Shown: positions 43,833-53,007, numbered from the stretch's first letter. The stretch: 64,000 bases of DNA from Lysinibacillus xylanilyticus (GCF_001708185.1 NZ_MDDN01000004.1:1-64000), one strand, 5' to 3'. Made by a program: numbers and translations. The notes: a model not told the origin generated them from the sequence alone.

Positions 43833-44198
43833 TTACATATTTTCAAATTGGAGGTATTCTAAAATATTTCCAAATGGGTCTCTGAAACTAATATATTTTC
43901 CTGGAGGACAATTAGTTGGTTCATCTACAATAAAATTTACTTCTTTCTCTTTTAAGAATTTAACTGTTTCATAAATATCTTTAGTTTGCAATCCTAATAC
44001 AACGCCTGTAATTTTATTATCTTGATTATAGGTTGTATTATCGTTCTCCTCTAAAATAATTGGTAACTCTCCGTGCACAAGTGATGCAATATTTGGACCA
44101 TACTGCTTGTTTAATTCAAAACCTAAAGTATTAGTATAAAAATCAATTGCTTTGCTTAAATTTGGCACATAAATGCTTATAACACAAACTTGATTCAT
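43833..44198 (-). CDS. VOC-family protein (glyoxalase/dioxygenase-like)
   Basis: A 121-aa vicinal-oxygen-chelate protein: VISIYVPNLSKAIDFYTNTLGFEL is the first beta-alpha-beta unit, and FRDPFGNILEYLQ the closing strand with a metal-ligand Glu. VOC proteins include glyoxalase I and antibiotic-binding proteins; the substrate is unknown. The start lies behind aaaaaggtgg. It is a single gene. Confidence 0.88.
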   Translation of the reverse strand: MNQVCVISIYVPNLSKAIDFYTNTLGFELNKQYGPNIASLVHGELPIILEENDNTTYNQDNKITGVVLGLQTKDIYETVKFLKEKEVNFIVDEPTNCPPGKYISFRDPFGNILEYLQFENM

Positions 44199-44246
44199 TA
44201 TTTTATACCACCTTTTTTTAGTATTATAGTAAAAATTCTACATAAG

Positions 44247-44399
44247 TTAATGGAAATCCTTTTTTGTCTTATTAAACGGGTGCGATCGTTCAACTAGAGC
44301 AATCGCTTCTTGTGCTAACGTTATCATTTTTTCAATACATCTTGTTACCTTTTCTGAATAAGGTATGTTCTTTAGTGTAAAGAATTTGATCTGCCACAT
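44247..44399 (-). pseudogene. Coding remnant, about 50 codons
   Basis: A minus-strand frame reads PYSEKVTRCIEKMITLAQEA then IALVERSHPFNKTKKDFH, a coherent helical sequence. Its only ATG sits in the T-tail of a terminator hairpin with no SD, so this is probably the end of a lost gene. The family is not recognised. Confidence 0.35.
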
Positions 44400-44405
44400 A
44401 AAAAA

Positions 44406-44446
44406 AGAACATGTTTTGATCAATCTTTTTTCAAAACATGCTCTCT
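44406..44446 (-). terminator. Terminator with GATCAATC loop, copy 1
   Basis: Stem gaacatgttttg (44407-44418) with caaaacatgctc (44432-44443), one mismatch. The loop atcaatcttttt is the same as in the 47255 hairpin. Confidence 0.65.
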
Positions 44447-44677
44447 GGATTTTTTTCTCATATCAAGGTTGATATCGTTAATTTATTCAAACTTTATTAC
44501 AAAGTTACATCTAACAAGGAAAGATGCGAGGTAATTTCGACATAATTAACTCTTCATAATATCGATTCTTTTTCCCTGTACTTTTTCATCCAAAATAGCT
44601 GTTGTTATTTTTAGTTTGCCTTAATATATGATATAATTCCTTTACTGACTAACCTATGTAAGACAAAAACCAATTTT

Positions 44678-44710
44678 AAGCTGTAGCGATACCGTACGCT
44701 ACAGCTTTTC
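44678..44710 (-). terminator. Terminator below the DUF5713 gene
   Basis: A perfect 11-bp stem (44678-44688 with 44697-44707, aagctgtagcg/cgctacagctt) lies about 50 bp past the stop of the minus-strand gene. Confidence 0.8.
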
Positions 44711-44757
44711 TTTTGAAGGAAGTTAAAATATATTCGGACTATATATTCGGACTTAAT

Positions 44758-45084
44758 TCACCATTCGCGTTCTCTAATAGCTTCTTCCATATCGATATCA
44801 AGCCCAAAATATTGCAAAATTTCTTCTACAGTTGTACCAATTGAATCACGTGCAACCGTTTCAATTTCACTATCATTTTGATCAAACTCATTTTGTAGTT
44901 CATTAATAGCTAGCGTCATTTCATCTAACTTTTCCTGAACCTCTTCTACTGTATAAGTGTTCTCCTCAATAAAATGAACTATTTTAACAATATGTAATTT
45001 AAGTTTATCCACTAAAAATGTTGGAAAATAAGGATCTTCGTACATATCCACTAAATATTTGAATTCAGAATCAAGTTTCTTCAC
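44758..45084 (-). CDS. DUF5713 family protein
   Basis: A 108-aa helical acidic protein matching DUF5713: YLVDMYEDPYFPTFLVDKLK at the N-terminus, and LNELQ-type INELQNEFDQNDSEIETVARDS in the middle. The GTG start follows gaggaggaaac. It has its own terminator. The family often occurs among immunity-type genes of polymorphic-toxin loci, but the direct function is unknown. It is the first of the long minus-strand array (44.7-57.7 kb). Confidence 0.75.
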   Translation of the reverse strand: MKKLDSEFKYLVDMYEDPYFPTFLVDKLKLHIVKIVHFIEENTYTVEEVQEKLDEMTLAINELQNEFDQNDSEIETVARDSIGTTVEEILQYFGLDIDMEEAIREREW

Positions 45085-45153
45085 AATGTTTCCTCCTCGT
45101 TGTTGATGTAATCAGTAGATTACCACATTTCTTCTACTATTTTAAAACCATCT

Positions 45154-45612
45154 TTATTTATCAAGATCTACAGACCAATCAACCTCTTCATTAAACCAAT
45201 TACACAATTTAGTTGAACCATTATCCATTTTCAAAGGGATTTCTCTTGCCCACATTTTAATGTCACTTATGAACATCTCTTTTTCAAGCCCTTCAAAGTT
45301 GTGTTTTTCTAACGCCCTGTTTAGAAACTCTAAAAATAGATTCCCCAAATGATACCGTTGCTCTATTTTATACATTTTTTCATATTCTTCTACCGTAACT
45401 GCCATATCGATTGTCAGATAGTTATCTTTTTTAGTATATCGAATAAACGACTTTCTTCCATAGGATTCAGGTAAGCATCTAAAGGCGATCCCGATCGAAA
45501 CATCGACATTCCTATATTTTGAATTTATATTAGCTTCCAATGCGTCTGTTAATTCACTAGCTAATTCATCAACTCTTGCACCTGCAGTATCTGAAACTAT
45601 TGAAAAATCCAT
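45154..45612 (-). CDS. Imm44-like putative immunity protein
   Basis: A 152-aa acidic cytosolic protein. Segments such as FIRYTKKDNYLTIDMAV, YEKMYKIEQRYHLGNLFLEF and a Trp-rich acidic end (NWFNEEVDWSVDLDK) resemble the Imm44 group of polymorphic-toxin immunity proteins, a tentative match. It has a strong site (gggggag). The neighbours are of the same general class. Confidence 0.5.
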   Translation of the reverse strand: MDFSIVSDTAGARVDELASELTDALEANINSKYRNVDVSIGIAFRCLPESYGRKSFIRYTKKDNYLTIDMAVTVEEYEKMYKIEQRYHLGNLFLEFLNRALEKHNFEGLEKEMFISDIKMWAREIPLKMDNGSTKLCNWFNEEVDWSVDLDK

Positions 45613-45798
45613 TTAACGCACTCCCCCAACTTATTTCGTATTATTTCTATTCTGTAGGTTATACAGACTCAAATGTTGGTTTAAAATAAAGTTCGATCGT
45701 TTGTAAAAAAGATTAACTGTTTATAAAATAGTTGCACCGTTTTATCCCTTTTGATGGTATAATTTTCTACATATTTTTTATTAGAAGGAAGTGAATTC

Positions 45799-45882
45799 AT
45801 GAGTGATTTGGAAAAAATTAAACTCGTGAAGCCACCATTTCCCAAGCTACGATGTTTTTCTTTCAAACCTATAATTATCTAG
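45799..45882 (+). CDS. Leader ORF upstream of the Bcr/CflA gene, 27 aa
   Basis: A small ATG frame with its own site (agaaggaagtg) encodes MSDLEKIKLVKPPFPKLRCF and a hydrophobic end (SFKPIII). Its TAG stop overlaps the SD (tAGGAGAGG) of the exporter gene, whose TTG follows 12 bases later. Such an arrangement allows translational coupling or attenuation of the exporter. Confidence 0.5.
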   Translation: MSDLEKIKLVKPPFPKLRCFSFKPIII

Positions 45883-45894
45883 GAGAGGATTATT

Positions 45895-47085
45895 TTGAAG
45901 AAAAACATCGGAAACAAAACACCTAGCTTATTATTACTGATTGTATTAGTAGGCTTCCCACAAATTAGTGAAACTATTTTTTGCCCATCATTACCTTCTA
46001 TCGCAAAAGCGTTTGAAACTTCTATGAGTGATGCACAGCTTACCATGAGTGTGTACTTTATCGCTTTTGCCTTCGGAGTATTTTTCTTTGGTCGTTTATC
46101 CGATAAAATCGGTCGTCGCAAGGCAATGCTTTATGGGCTGTTTTTATATTTTGTTGGTAACTTACTTTGTTTAGTAGCAAATGAAATGGCGGTTTTATTA
46201 GTCGCACGCTTTATTCAAGCGTTTGGTGCAAGTGTTGGATCTGTCGTAACACAAACGATTTTACGCGAAAGTTTTTCTGGTGTTGAGCGTCATAAATTGT
46301 TTGCTCAAATTTCAGCTGCCCTTGCCTTCACACCTGCCATTGGCCCGTTAATCGGTGGCTTTACCGATTATTTTTTTGGCTTTAAAGTCGTTTTTTTGGT
46401 GTTAGTTGCTATGAGCGTTATTGTATTTTGCTATGCGTTTTTACGCTTACCTGAAACAGCCCTTACTACAATCGAAATGAAACCTATACTACCAATAGTG
46501 ATGCGCATGATTACAAATAAGCGTCTATGGCGCTACGGCGTATTAATTGGCGGTATTAACGGTGTATTATTTAGCTATTATACCGAAGCGCCATTTATTT
46601 TTACGCAATACTTTACACTATCAAGTGCGATGTATGGTTTTTTAGGCATTATCGTTGCGCTCGCTTCTATCGCAGGTGCGATGCTATCTAAACGACTCGT
46701 TAACCACACAAAACCTGAGTTGATTATTGTACGCGGGTTAGCCATTATGCTCATCGGTATATTGCTCGCTACATCGGTACATTTTTTACAGGTTTCATTA
46801 CAAATGCCAACCATGATTGTTAGTGTGTTCATTATTTTATTTGGTACAGGTACCGCTTTACCAAACTGTTTAAGCTTAGCGCTGCTTGACTTTCAAGACG
46901 TCATTGGTTCTGCGGGTGCGATATTTAGCTTAGGTTATTATCTACTCGTCAGCGCTACAATCTATGGTATGAGCGTTTTCCATAACGGAACAGTCCTTGC
47001 GATGCCACTATATTTTTTAGCACTAGGGATTATTATGCTTTTAATAAGCTTACCGTTACTTTATAAAAAAGATGCGATTTTTTGA
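45895..47085 (+). CDS. Bcr/CflA-family multidrug exporter (MFS)
   Basis: A 396-aa major-facilitator exporter with twelve predicted membrane helices. The DHA1 motif A is FGRLSDKIGRRKAML between helices 2 and 3, and FIQAFGASVGSVVTQTILRE is the Bcr/CflA-specific segment. It opens QISETIFCPSLPSIAKAF. It probably exports drugs such as bicyclomycin or chloramphenicol; specificity unknown. The TTG start after aggagagg is weak, consistent with regulation by the leader frame overlapping its SD. It is the only plus-strand gene in the immunity array and may have been inserted there. Confidence 0.92.
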   Translation: MKKNIGNKTPSLLLLIVLVGFPQISETIFCPSLPSIAKAFETSMSDAQLTMSVYFIAFAFGVFFFGRLSDKIGRRKAMLYGLFLYFVGNLLCLVANEMAVLLVARFIQAFGASVGSVVTQTILRESFSGVERHKLFAQISAALAFTPAIGPLIGGFTDYFFGFKVVFLVLVAMSVIVFCYAFLRLPETALTTIEMKPILPIVMRMITNKRLWRYGVLIGGINGVLFSYYTEAPFIFTQYFTLSSAMYGFLGIIVALASIAGAMLSKRLVNHTKPELIIVRGLAIMLIGILLATSVHFLQVSLQMPTMIVSVFIILFGTGTALPNCLSLALLDFQDVIGSAGAIFSLGYYLLVSATIYGMSVFHNGTVLAMPLYFLALGIIMLLISLPLLYKKDAIF

Positions 47086-47254
47086 ATAATATCGCGATTC
47101 TTAAAAAAAGTTGCACCATTTAAAAAAAGATAAATGCTTAACCTTCACGCTACGTAATAGAAATCACTATATCATTTATAAGCCAAGCCGAAAATAAACT
47201 CTATGGGCACCTCGAAAGTGATTAAACTTTATACTAAACTTCAATCTGCTGGGT

Positions 47255-47300
47255 AAGAATCCATTTTGATCAATCTTTTTTTCAAAATGGATTCTTTTTA
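47255..47300 (+). terminator. Terminator with GATCAATC loop, copy 2
   Basis: A perfect 15-bp stem (47255-47269 with 47282-47296) with a T-rich tail. Its loop sequence is nearly identical to that of the 44406 hairpin, so the two terminators are related. The gap 47086-47254 otherwise only repeats the motif gttgcacc seen upstream of the exporter (45730). Confidence 0.8.
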
Positions 47301-47376
47301 TTTATCGTAAAATCTGGGTTTTCGTGATATTTTTTGATCAAACTGTATTTTAAAGCTACATCAAATACAAAAAAAT

Positions 47377-47904
47377 CTATTCTTCTGCAGCTTCATTAAG
47401 CCAATCCAAAATATTTTCCCTTTTATTTAGACGTAATGCTCTGCTTGTGTTTGTTTCATCAGGAGGCATCACCTCAACGTTCACATACACTTTACTTCTC
47501 GGTTGATTTAAAGCAAATATTTCCTTTTTATCTATTTTTTCCATAGCTAAAACCATAGCTTCTAATCTAAAGTCTATTTCTTTAAACCATTTATTTTCAT
47601 CAGTATAGTCAAGTAAACGCTCATTAAATAGTGTTCTTACAGTTTTAAAATTCTCGCAACCAAAATTCCAATATGGAGAATCTGCATAGGACCATTTTAT
47701 TAACTCTACATCTTCCTTTGAATATTTTTTTGCGACATTCTCCAATGCTTCCCAAGACCATGCTGAAATAACTGGTGCAACAGCCTCCCCTGTGGTCACC
47801 AGTGCACAATAATAATAAATTTCTTTGTTTTGAAATAAATTTAAAAAGGATTTTTCTGTAGCGCGCGCTATTTCATCAACTAATAACTTTAAATCTTTAT
47901 CCAT
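47377..47904 (-). CDS. DUF4303 family protein, putative immunity
   Basis: A 175-aa protein with the DUF4303 pattern: IYYYCALVTTGEAVAPVIS near the N-terminus, SWEALENVAKKY, and LIKWSYADSPYWNF. The family is found with polymorphic-toxin immunity genes. The protein is cytosolic and acidic. Its start lies behind aaaggga. It is a single unit with the array orientation and has no toxin neighbour. Confidence 0.78.
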   Translation of the reverse strand: MDKDLKLLVDEIARATEKSFLNLFQNKEIYYYCALVTTGEAVAPVISAWSWEALENVAKKYSKEDVELIKWSYADSPYWNFGCENFKTVRTLFNERLLDYTDENKWFKEIDFRLEAMVLAMEKIDKKEIFALNQPRSKVYVNVEVMPPDETNTSRALRLNKRENILDWLNEAAEE

Positions 47905-48143
47905 CTACATTTTCCCTTTTTTCACCTTGAATTCGTCATATTGATGGCGCTTTAATACTTCAGCATGAAAAGTACTCTTGAGTATTTTGTAAGGAGTTGG
48001 ATGTCCCAGTGGGAACTCTTGATTTCACCGCAAGTGTCATATTTTCAACTATTGCAAATGGTTTACCACATTCCATCTACTTATCGTATTTCAAATGTCA
48101 AAAAAAGGAATCTACACCAAACTCATTCTAGAGGTTCGCTACT

Positions 48144-48647
48144 TCAAAATGAATCTTGAATTCTATATCCCGCTTCTTGTGCCAACTTCTTAATTTCATC
48201 GATGTCAGATGATGGAACAGTGATTAAAACGTAACAGTCACTTTCAATATCCAAACATGCCAACGATATTCCCCTTTCCTTTAATTTTTTGGAAACTTCA
48301 TTTAAAAACTGAGACGTTGGCAGCTCATCAAATTCTCCATCTTCAAACTCTCCCCAGCTTACGCACTCCATTTTTTTCCTATCCAATAATTCGTCAACAA
48401 CATCGCAAATGTATAACCCTGTTTCTTTCCAATCGATTTCATATGCTAAATCTTGATCAAGAAGTGCATCAACTAAAGAAATCCATGCTAATTGTTCAAT
48501 CGGGCTATCTATTCCTCTTTCATCAAGTCGATCTATGAACTTCTCGAAATAGGCTTCTGGCTTTTCTATAGCTAATGAAACCTCTGAAAAAATTTGTTCT
48601 TCCGCATCACATGAAAGCTTTTGCACAAGTAACAGCATTGCATTCAT
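48144..48647 (-). CDS. DUF6630-like protein, putative immunity
   Basis: A 167-aa acidic protein: LAWISLVDALLDQDLAYEIDWKE recalls DUF6630 proteins (L-x-x-x-D-x-L-D ... E-x-D-W-K), followed by a C-terminal ferredoxin-like segment (LACLDIESDCYVLITVP). ATG 48647 is preferred because ggagtgagtgt is correctly spaced; the longer frame is not. Array member with no recognised toxin. Confidence 0.65.
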   Translation of the reverse strand: MNAMLLLVQKLSCDAEEQIFSEVSLAIEKPEAYFEKFIDRLDERGIDSPIEQLAWISLVDALLDQDLAYEIDWKETGLYICDVVDELLDRKKMECVSWGEFEDGEFDELPTSQFLNEVSKKLKERGISLACLDIESDCYVLITVPSSDIDEIKKLAQEAGYRIQDSF

Positions 48648-48719
48648 ACACTCACTCCTCTTTTCCACTTAATAGTTGAAGGTATCTCCTATTCTTTTAA
48701 ATCTCCCAATCAAATGCCT

Positions 48720-49574
48720 TTAACGTATAAGGCGTTGTGCATCCGGCACTTTTTCATTTTGAATGACGAATTGCAATATCTCATCCTCATCAAGTTTATA
48801 CCCTGGTTTATCCTTTGGCATTTCAGCCAGAGGTGTTTGAAGCAACGGATGCTCTAAATTAGGTGTGGCTAGTCCCTCTTTTTCTCTTATTAACTGAATA
48901 CAATAATAATCGTAGGGTATACAGTCGAACGATAAAATTTCACTTGATTTATCTGGCGTGTCGCTTAAACTATAGATGTGATAATCACATAGCTCATAAA
49001 GATGCTCTCCAAAATTATTTGTATCGTTCCAACTACGCATTAATTTTCGGTAGACATGATCTTCTGGTAAAATATTAAACAATTCAGGCATTTCACCAGT
49101 TTTCCAATAATGATATAGGCATGTCATAAAAACATGATGAGTCTTATTCTCAGAATAAAAATCTCGATCTTTCATGAACATATTAGTTGCATATTTGTAT
49201 GTTAGCTCAGCAATATCTTCATAACCCCATAATAAAGAAAGCCCAATCAGTCCTCCTATTTGACTGCCCGATACACTTCCTCTACTAGGATTGCTTTTGA
49301 TCATTTGTATCAACCAAAAAAGTTGCTGCTCTAATAAAATCCATGCCGTTGGTTCCCCATTTAGTATTCTATTTTTTGCATTCATTTCAAGATGAACACC
49401 TATTCCCATTTTTAAGCGATCAGCTAAACGATTTCGTTCATTTTTTTGAATTAAATCTTTCATTTCATTCAGTCGATTATCTAGTAATTCTTTTACTTCT
49501 TCATCTGAAATTACTCTTTTTTTGTAACCTTTCATTACTCGATCAAAATACTTCCAATACTTGTTGGTGCGCAT
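48720..49574 (-). CDS. Unrecognised helical protein, 284 aa, immunity-type setting
   Basis: A helical cytosolic protein, with ends WKYFDRVMKGYKKRVISDEE and PLLQTPLAEMPKDKPGYKLD, and a Trp/Tyr-rich middle (FMTCLYHYWKTGEMPELF). It superficially resembles large helical immunity proteins of the Imm49/PoNi kind, but no motif is decisive. The ATG at 49574 follows agggggtgg, which beats the longer frame. The array context suggests immunity. Confidence 0.55.
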   Translation of the reverse strand: MRTNKYWKYFDRVMKGYKKRVISDEEVKELLDNRLNEMKDLIQKNERNRLADRLKMGIGVHLEMNAKNRILNGEPTAWILLEQQLFWLIQMIKSNPSRGSVSGSQIGGLIGLSLLWGYEDIAELTYKYATNMFMKDRDFYSENKTHHVFMTCLYHYWKTGEMPELFNILPEDHVYRKLMRSWNDTNNFGEHLYELCDYHIYSLSDTPDKSSEILSFDCIPYDYYCIQLIREKEGLATPNLEHPLLQTPLAEMPKDKPGYKLDEDEILQFVIQNEKVPDAQRLIR

Positions 49575-49662
49575 ATTTCCACCCCCTTTGATGTCCATCC
49601 AACAATGAAAAAATTGATTTTTAAGGTTTATTTTATTGTCATCTAATTTGACTGATTAAATG

Positions 49663-50055
49663 TTAATATACCTCCGTTGACTCGCCGAACTTTTCAATAC
49701 ATATTTCATCTGCAATACCGAATAGAATTTCACAATTTTCAGCTGTAAAAGGGATTTTCTCAGGATTATTAAGTATCTCTGCATAGTATTTCTTCCCCCT
49801 ACTTACAACCAAATAACTTACATCTTCAATTCCGTCCTCTGACTCTTCTATATAATTCAAAAATGGTTCATCTTGTAATACAGCTGCCGCATCTAAAAAT
49901 TGTTCCTGAAACTTTATAATACTCGCTTGATCCATTTCTCTTAATATTTCTCTTAATGTATCCGCATTTTGATTTGCATTCCTAATAATATCCCAAAACC
50001 AATCGCTTACAATGTCACTGATTTCTTCTGGTAAAACAAAATTAAAATTTCCCAT
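49663..50055 (-). CDS. DUF4240 family protein, copy 1
   Basis: A 130-aa protein with the DUF4240 signature SDWFWDIIRNANQNADTLREIL. EDGIEDVSYLVVSRGKKYYAEIL is shared with copy 2 at 56931 (SDWFWEIVNESDQDENKLREIL; EDGIEDISNWVVSQGKAYYAEIL). Both end in E/D-K-x-G-E-x-T-x-V/I-Y. DUF4240 proteins occur in immunity-gene arrays. ATG 50055 is set by ggag six bases before it. Confidence 0.82.
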   Translation of the reverse strand: MGNFNFVLPEEISDIVSDWFWDIIRNANQNADTLREILREMDQASIIKFQEQFLDAAAVLQDEPFLNYIEESEDGIEDVSYLVVSRGKKYYAEILNNPEKIPFTAENCEILFGIADEICIEKFGESTEVY

Positions 50056-50323
50056 AATATACTCCATTTGGATTTTTCTTTAATTAATATTACCATTTTT
50101 CTGCAAATAAAATCACTTTTTCCATCCCTATCATGATTTTTACAAGTTTTCCAGATAGTCTAGTAGATAGCACTACTTGATCTGGTCTTCTGAGTCTACA
50201 ATTTGTGTTATCCAAAGCCATAATGTCCTATTAGTATCTTCCTTTCAGCATTGCTAATTAGTATCGGAATTGTTGATCCCACTAGTTTATTACTTTGATT
50301 TTATTCCAATCCGTGCATAGCAA
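50056..50323. other. Intergenic gap
   Basis: About 270 bp of AT-rich sequence with no gene; it contains the promoter of the 49663 gene. Confidence 0.3.
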
Positions 50324-50361
50324 AAAAACACCTAGAACAATTGAAAGTTCTAGGTGTTTTT
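50324..50361 (-). terminator. Terminator of the SUKH-L7/L12-like gene
   Basis: A perfect 15-bp stem (50324-50338 with 50347-50361, aaaaacacctagaac) about 170 bp past the stop of the 50535 gene. On the plus strand it is followed by further T. Confidence 0.85.
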
Positions 50362-50534
50362 ATCGAATTGAATCGATTCAACTCAGAAGGTACTAATAGA
50401 ATAGAGTACTATAACCATTTCTGCACAGTATTTAAAAATCACTGCTTCCATCTAGCTCACTTGCACTTACTTGCCACTACAAAACTTTTATTAATTGTTT
50501 TCGTCAAGGAAAGCACGCTTTTCATTAAAATATT

Positions 50535-51386
50535 TTATTTCGTCTCAGTTCTTACTTTTGCACCCAACGTCATAAAATAGTCAGCTAAAATTAAATTATT
50601 TTCCCCATATCCCTCAGCTATAAGAAACTCATTATTATTTAATCGGTTTCGTATTTCATCGAATGATAGACCCATTTCTTTTTTTATTGCTAAAATCACT
50701 TTTGATCTATTTTTACCTGGATCATCAAGATACACATAATATTTTTTTACTTTTTCTCTAATTCGTTGCTCAATTGGAGGGAAATTTTCTTTTGATTTTG
50801 CAATAGGAAGGAATTCGCAAATATTTTTAATTTCATCATTCGTTAATTTAATTTTCCACTCCTTCTCCATTACTTCATAAAAATTAAATTGATATTCTCC
50901 ACTTTTATAGTACCTATCATCATGTTTATCAAGCCACACAGCTAAAAAATAGTCGAACTTTTCCAGTGATTCTACTAGGAGTTTTGGGGAAAATCCTCCT
51001 CCAACATAGTCATAATATATTGGAGTTTCAACTTTACTTATATCTGCAATCACTGGATTCTCATTCCAACTGGAAATCATAATCCAATTTTTATTCCATT
51101 TCATTTTCTCCGAGAAATCTTTCCAATCTCCATCTTCTCTAATAAACCTGTAACCTTCTAAAGCAACCATTAGATTTTCCAAACCTATAATATAGAAATC
51201 ATTGGTCCAATCAAACATTATGTCATTAGATTTAGGTAAATCACTGTACCATTTCAAAAGGGCTTGACTTAATAGGGGAAGTTGAAAATTTTCTTTTAAC
51301 GCCCGTTTCGTTTCTTTTGATACTCCTAGATATCTAATTTTACTACCGTTTTCATTTTTAGAAATCGAATGAGCTAAGTATTTCAT
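50535..51386 (-). CDS. SUKH-type protein with L7/L12-like C-terminal domain
   Basis: A 283-aa protein. The N-terminal 190 residues show SUKH (SMI1/KNR4) features: ENFQLPLLSQALLKWYSDLP, FYIIGLENLMVALEGYRFI, WIMISSWNENPVIADIS and YDYVGGGFSPKLLVESLEKF. After an unassigned linker the last 65 residues (GKNRSKVILAIKKEMGLSFD, EIRNRLNN, YFMTLGAKVRTE) follow the pattern of the ribosomal L7/L12 C-terminal domain. That combination is a toxin-binding domain fused to an L7/L12 look-alike. ATG 51386 (behind gaggggg) is preferred over one at 51449. Confidence 0.72.
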   Translation of the reverse strand: MKYLAHSISKNENGSKIRYLGVSKETKRALKENFQLPLLSQALLKWYSDLPKSNDIMFDWTNDFYIIGLENLMVALEGYRFIREDGDWKDFSEKMKWNKNWIMISSWNENPVIADISKVETPIYYDYVGGGFSPKLLVESLEKFDYFLAVWLDKHDDRYYKSGEYQFNFYEVMEKEWKIKLTNDEIKNICEFLPIAKSKENFPPIEQRIREKVKKYYVYLDDPGKNRSKVILAIKKEMGLSFDEIRNRLNNNEFLIAEGYGENNLILADYFMTLGAKVRTETK

Positions 51387-51526
51387 TGTTTTTACAGCCC
51401 CCTCTCTATTGCCATTATTGAGGATTGACTCACTGACCAAGGCTAGCATACCTACTCTCCATACGAACCCAAGCCTCCCAGAAAGAGCGAGCTTCTCATT
51501 TTCTAGTGGTATTCGGACACTGCAAG

Positions 51527-51784
51527 CTAATTATTATCCCATATCCTTACATGCAGTGAGCAAAATCCAACTACAACATCTAATAATTCGAGTATTCTAT
51601 CTTCATAAGAATCATCCTTAACGACTGCTCTTAAACTTTCTAACACTGCATATGCATCATTTCGCTTACCACCGGCATCTTTATATTCCTTAAGGATTTT
51701 AAGCAAGTCAAATAATTCACAATGATTTAATAAACCATTGTGAATGTCAGTTTTCAATTTTTTATTATCATATTCTTTATTCAT
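51527..51784 (-). CDS. Small immunity-type protein, 85 aa, family unknown
   Basis: A helical small protein ending in VVVGFCSLHVRIWDNN, preceded by GGKRNDAYAVLESLRAVVKD. The compact helices and closing RIWDN motif suggest a discrete family that I cannot name. A good site (ggggcaaag) precedes ATG. It lies between two array genes on the same strand. Confidence 0.6.
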   Translation of the reverse strand: MNKEYDNKKLKTDIHNGLLNHCELFDLLKILKEYKDAGGKRNDAYAVLESLRAVVKDDSYEDRILELLDVVVGFCSLHVRIWDNN

Positions 51785-51838
51785 TCACTTTGCCCCATTT
51801 AATATATAGATAACCTTTTTAAAACTTAGTTCTAAACT

Positions 51839-52144
51839 TCATTCAAACAAAATCTCAGCCAATCTAGATATTTCGTGAACTGCATCTTCAAATAGCTCTT
51901 CTTCTTCTTTAGTGTACTTGCCCTCGTGAAAATAAAAATAATTACTTATATCTACAAAGCATAATGCGAGTTTTTTAGGAACTTCAGATTGATCTTTATA
52001 TTCTTCAATCAGTTTTGTCATTGCTTCAATTAAGAGTTTGTAGCTTTCTTGATTTAATCCTTCCCCTGCTCGTAACTCCACCAATATTGAGTTATCACCA
52101 ATTGTATAATCATAAACTACATTAAGTGCCTTATCTTTATTCAT
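51839..52144 (-). CDS. Small helical protein, 101 aa, paralogue of the 54.2-kb gene
   Basis: An acidic helical protein sharing the core EVPKKLALCFVDISNYFYFH with the 54242 gene (TVPKKLALAMVDIYGAFSFQ). N-terminal segments also correspond (KALNVVYDYTIGDNSILVEL with EAIEIIYIGLVSENSVPVKL). The start follows aagggggag. The family is not recognised; array context suggests immunity. Confidence 0.7.
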   Translation of the reverse strand: MNKDKALNVVYDYTIGDNSILVELRAGEGLNQESYKLLIEAMTKLIEEYKDQSEVPKKLALCFVDISNYFYFHEGKYTKEEEELFEDAVHEISRLAEILFE

Positions 52145-52347
52145 TGACTTCTCCCCCTTTATTGATATTATGTAATCGCTGAAGTTGGTACTTGACCTTG
52201 AACTAATCCTTCTTTTGATTTTACAGCAGCTCTACTCAACAAAATTATTAACTGATTCTGATTATATCTTTTCATAAACAGTTCTATCCTGTGGTGTTAT
52301 GTCAACATTATCAGTAAATTCGTCATTTTCTTGATTCTGAAAGCTTG

Positions 52348-52387
52348 CAAAAAAATCCTCAAGCCTGCGAGTTATTCTATGAGGATA
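52348..52387 (-). terminator. Terminator of the DUF2750 gene
   Basis: Stem atcctca (52355-52361) with tgaggat (52380-52386), followed on the minus strand by seven T. The gap 52145-52347 shows nothing else. Confidence 0.7.
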
Positions 52388-52427
52388 TTATTAAAAAGTT
52401 TTGATATCCATATTTTTACTTCATATT

Positions 52428-52829
52428 CTATTCTAATTGAGAACACTCATATAATAAATTATTCTTAAAGTCATCAGCAGATACTCTTACAACTTCTGAA
52501 TTCTCCGGAACTTTGAATACAACTACTTGCGTTCCTTCTTCTGATAGGTTAGGTAATATTTCTTCTATGAGTGTATGTAAGTCTTTTTTTTGGGTTTTAC
52601 AGTTTCCCCATTCATCTCCTACACATTTCATAGCATACTCTTTAAATGGCCAAATAGGCATCGACAGATTTCCCTCTTTATCTGAAGTTGTAACAAACCC
52701 TTCATTTAGTTTCAAAGACCACGCCTCTTCCCAGTCTGCAATACGTTTTACAGAGTAAATATATCTATCCCTAGCTGATTTTTTTATCATGGCTTTAAAC
52801 TCTGGACTCGATTCAAATGCCTTACCCAT
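52428..52829 (-). CDS. DUF2750 family protein
   Basis: A 133-aa protein matching DUF2750: RYIYSVKRIADWEEAWSLKL, then LSMPIWPFKEYAMKCVGDEW. The family is found in immunity-type arrays and is of unknown biochemical role. It has its own RBS (gaggagt) and terminator. Copy number is one in this window. Confidence 0.8.
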   Translation of the reverse strand: MGKAFESSPEFKAMIKKSARDRYIYSVKRIADWEEAWSLKLNEGFVTTSDKEGNLSMPIWPFKEYAMKCVGDEWGNCKTQKKDLHTLIEEILPNLSEEGTQVVVFKVPENSEVVRVSADDFKNNLLYECSQLE

Positions 52830-53007
52830 AGTAAACTCCTCATTTCTATTTTTATTAACAAGGGGTTTGGTTACTCTCTCCCTCGTTATTTTTTCTTCTT
52901 TTGTGTCTACTCGTGATCAGTGAACGATTGCCTAACCATCATAATTATTCACAATCTAATGAAACATGTATACAAAAATATGCCAAAAAAGGAAAATAAA
53001 CACCACA

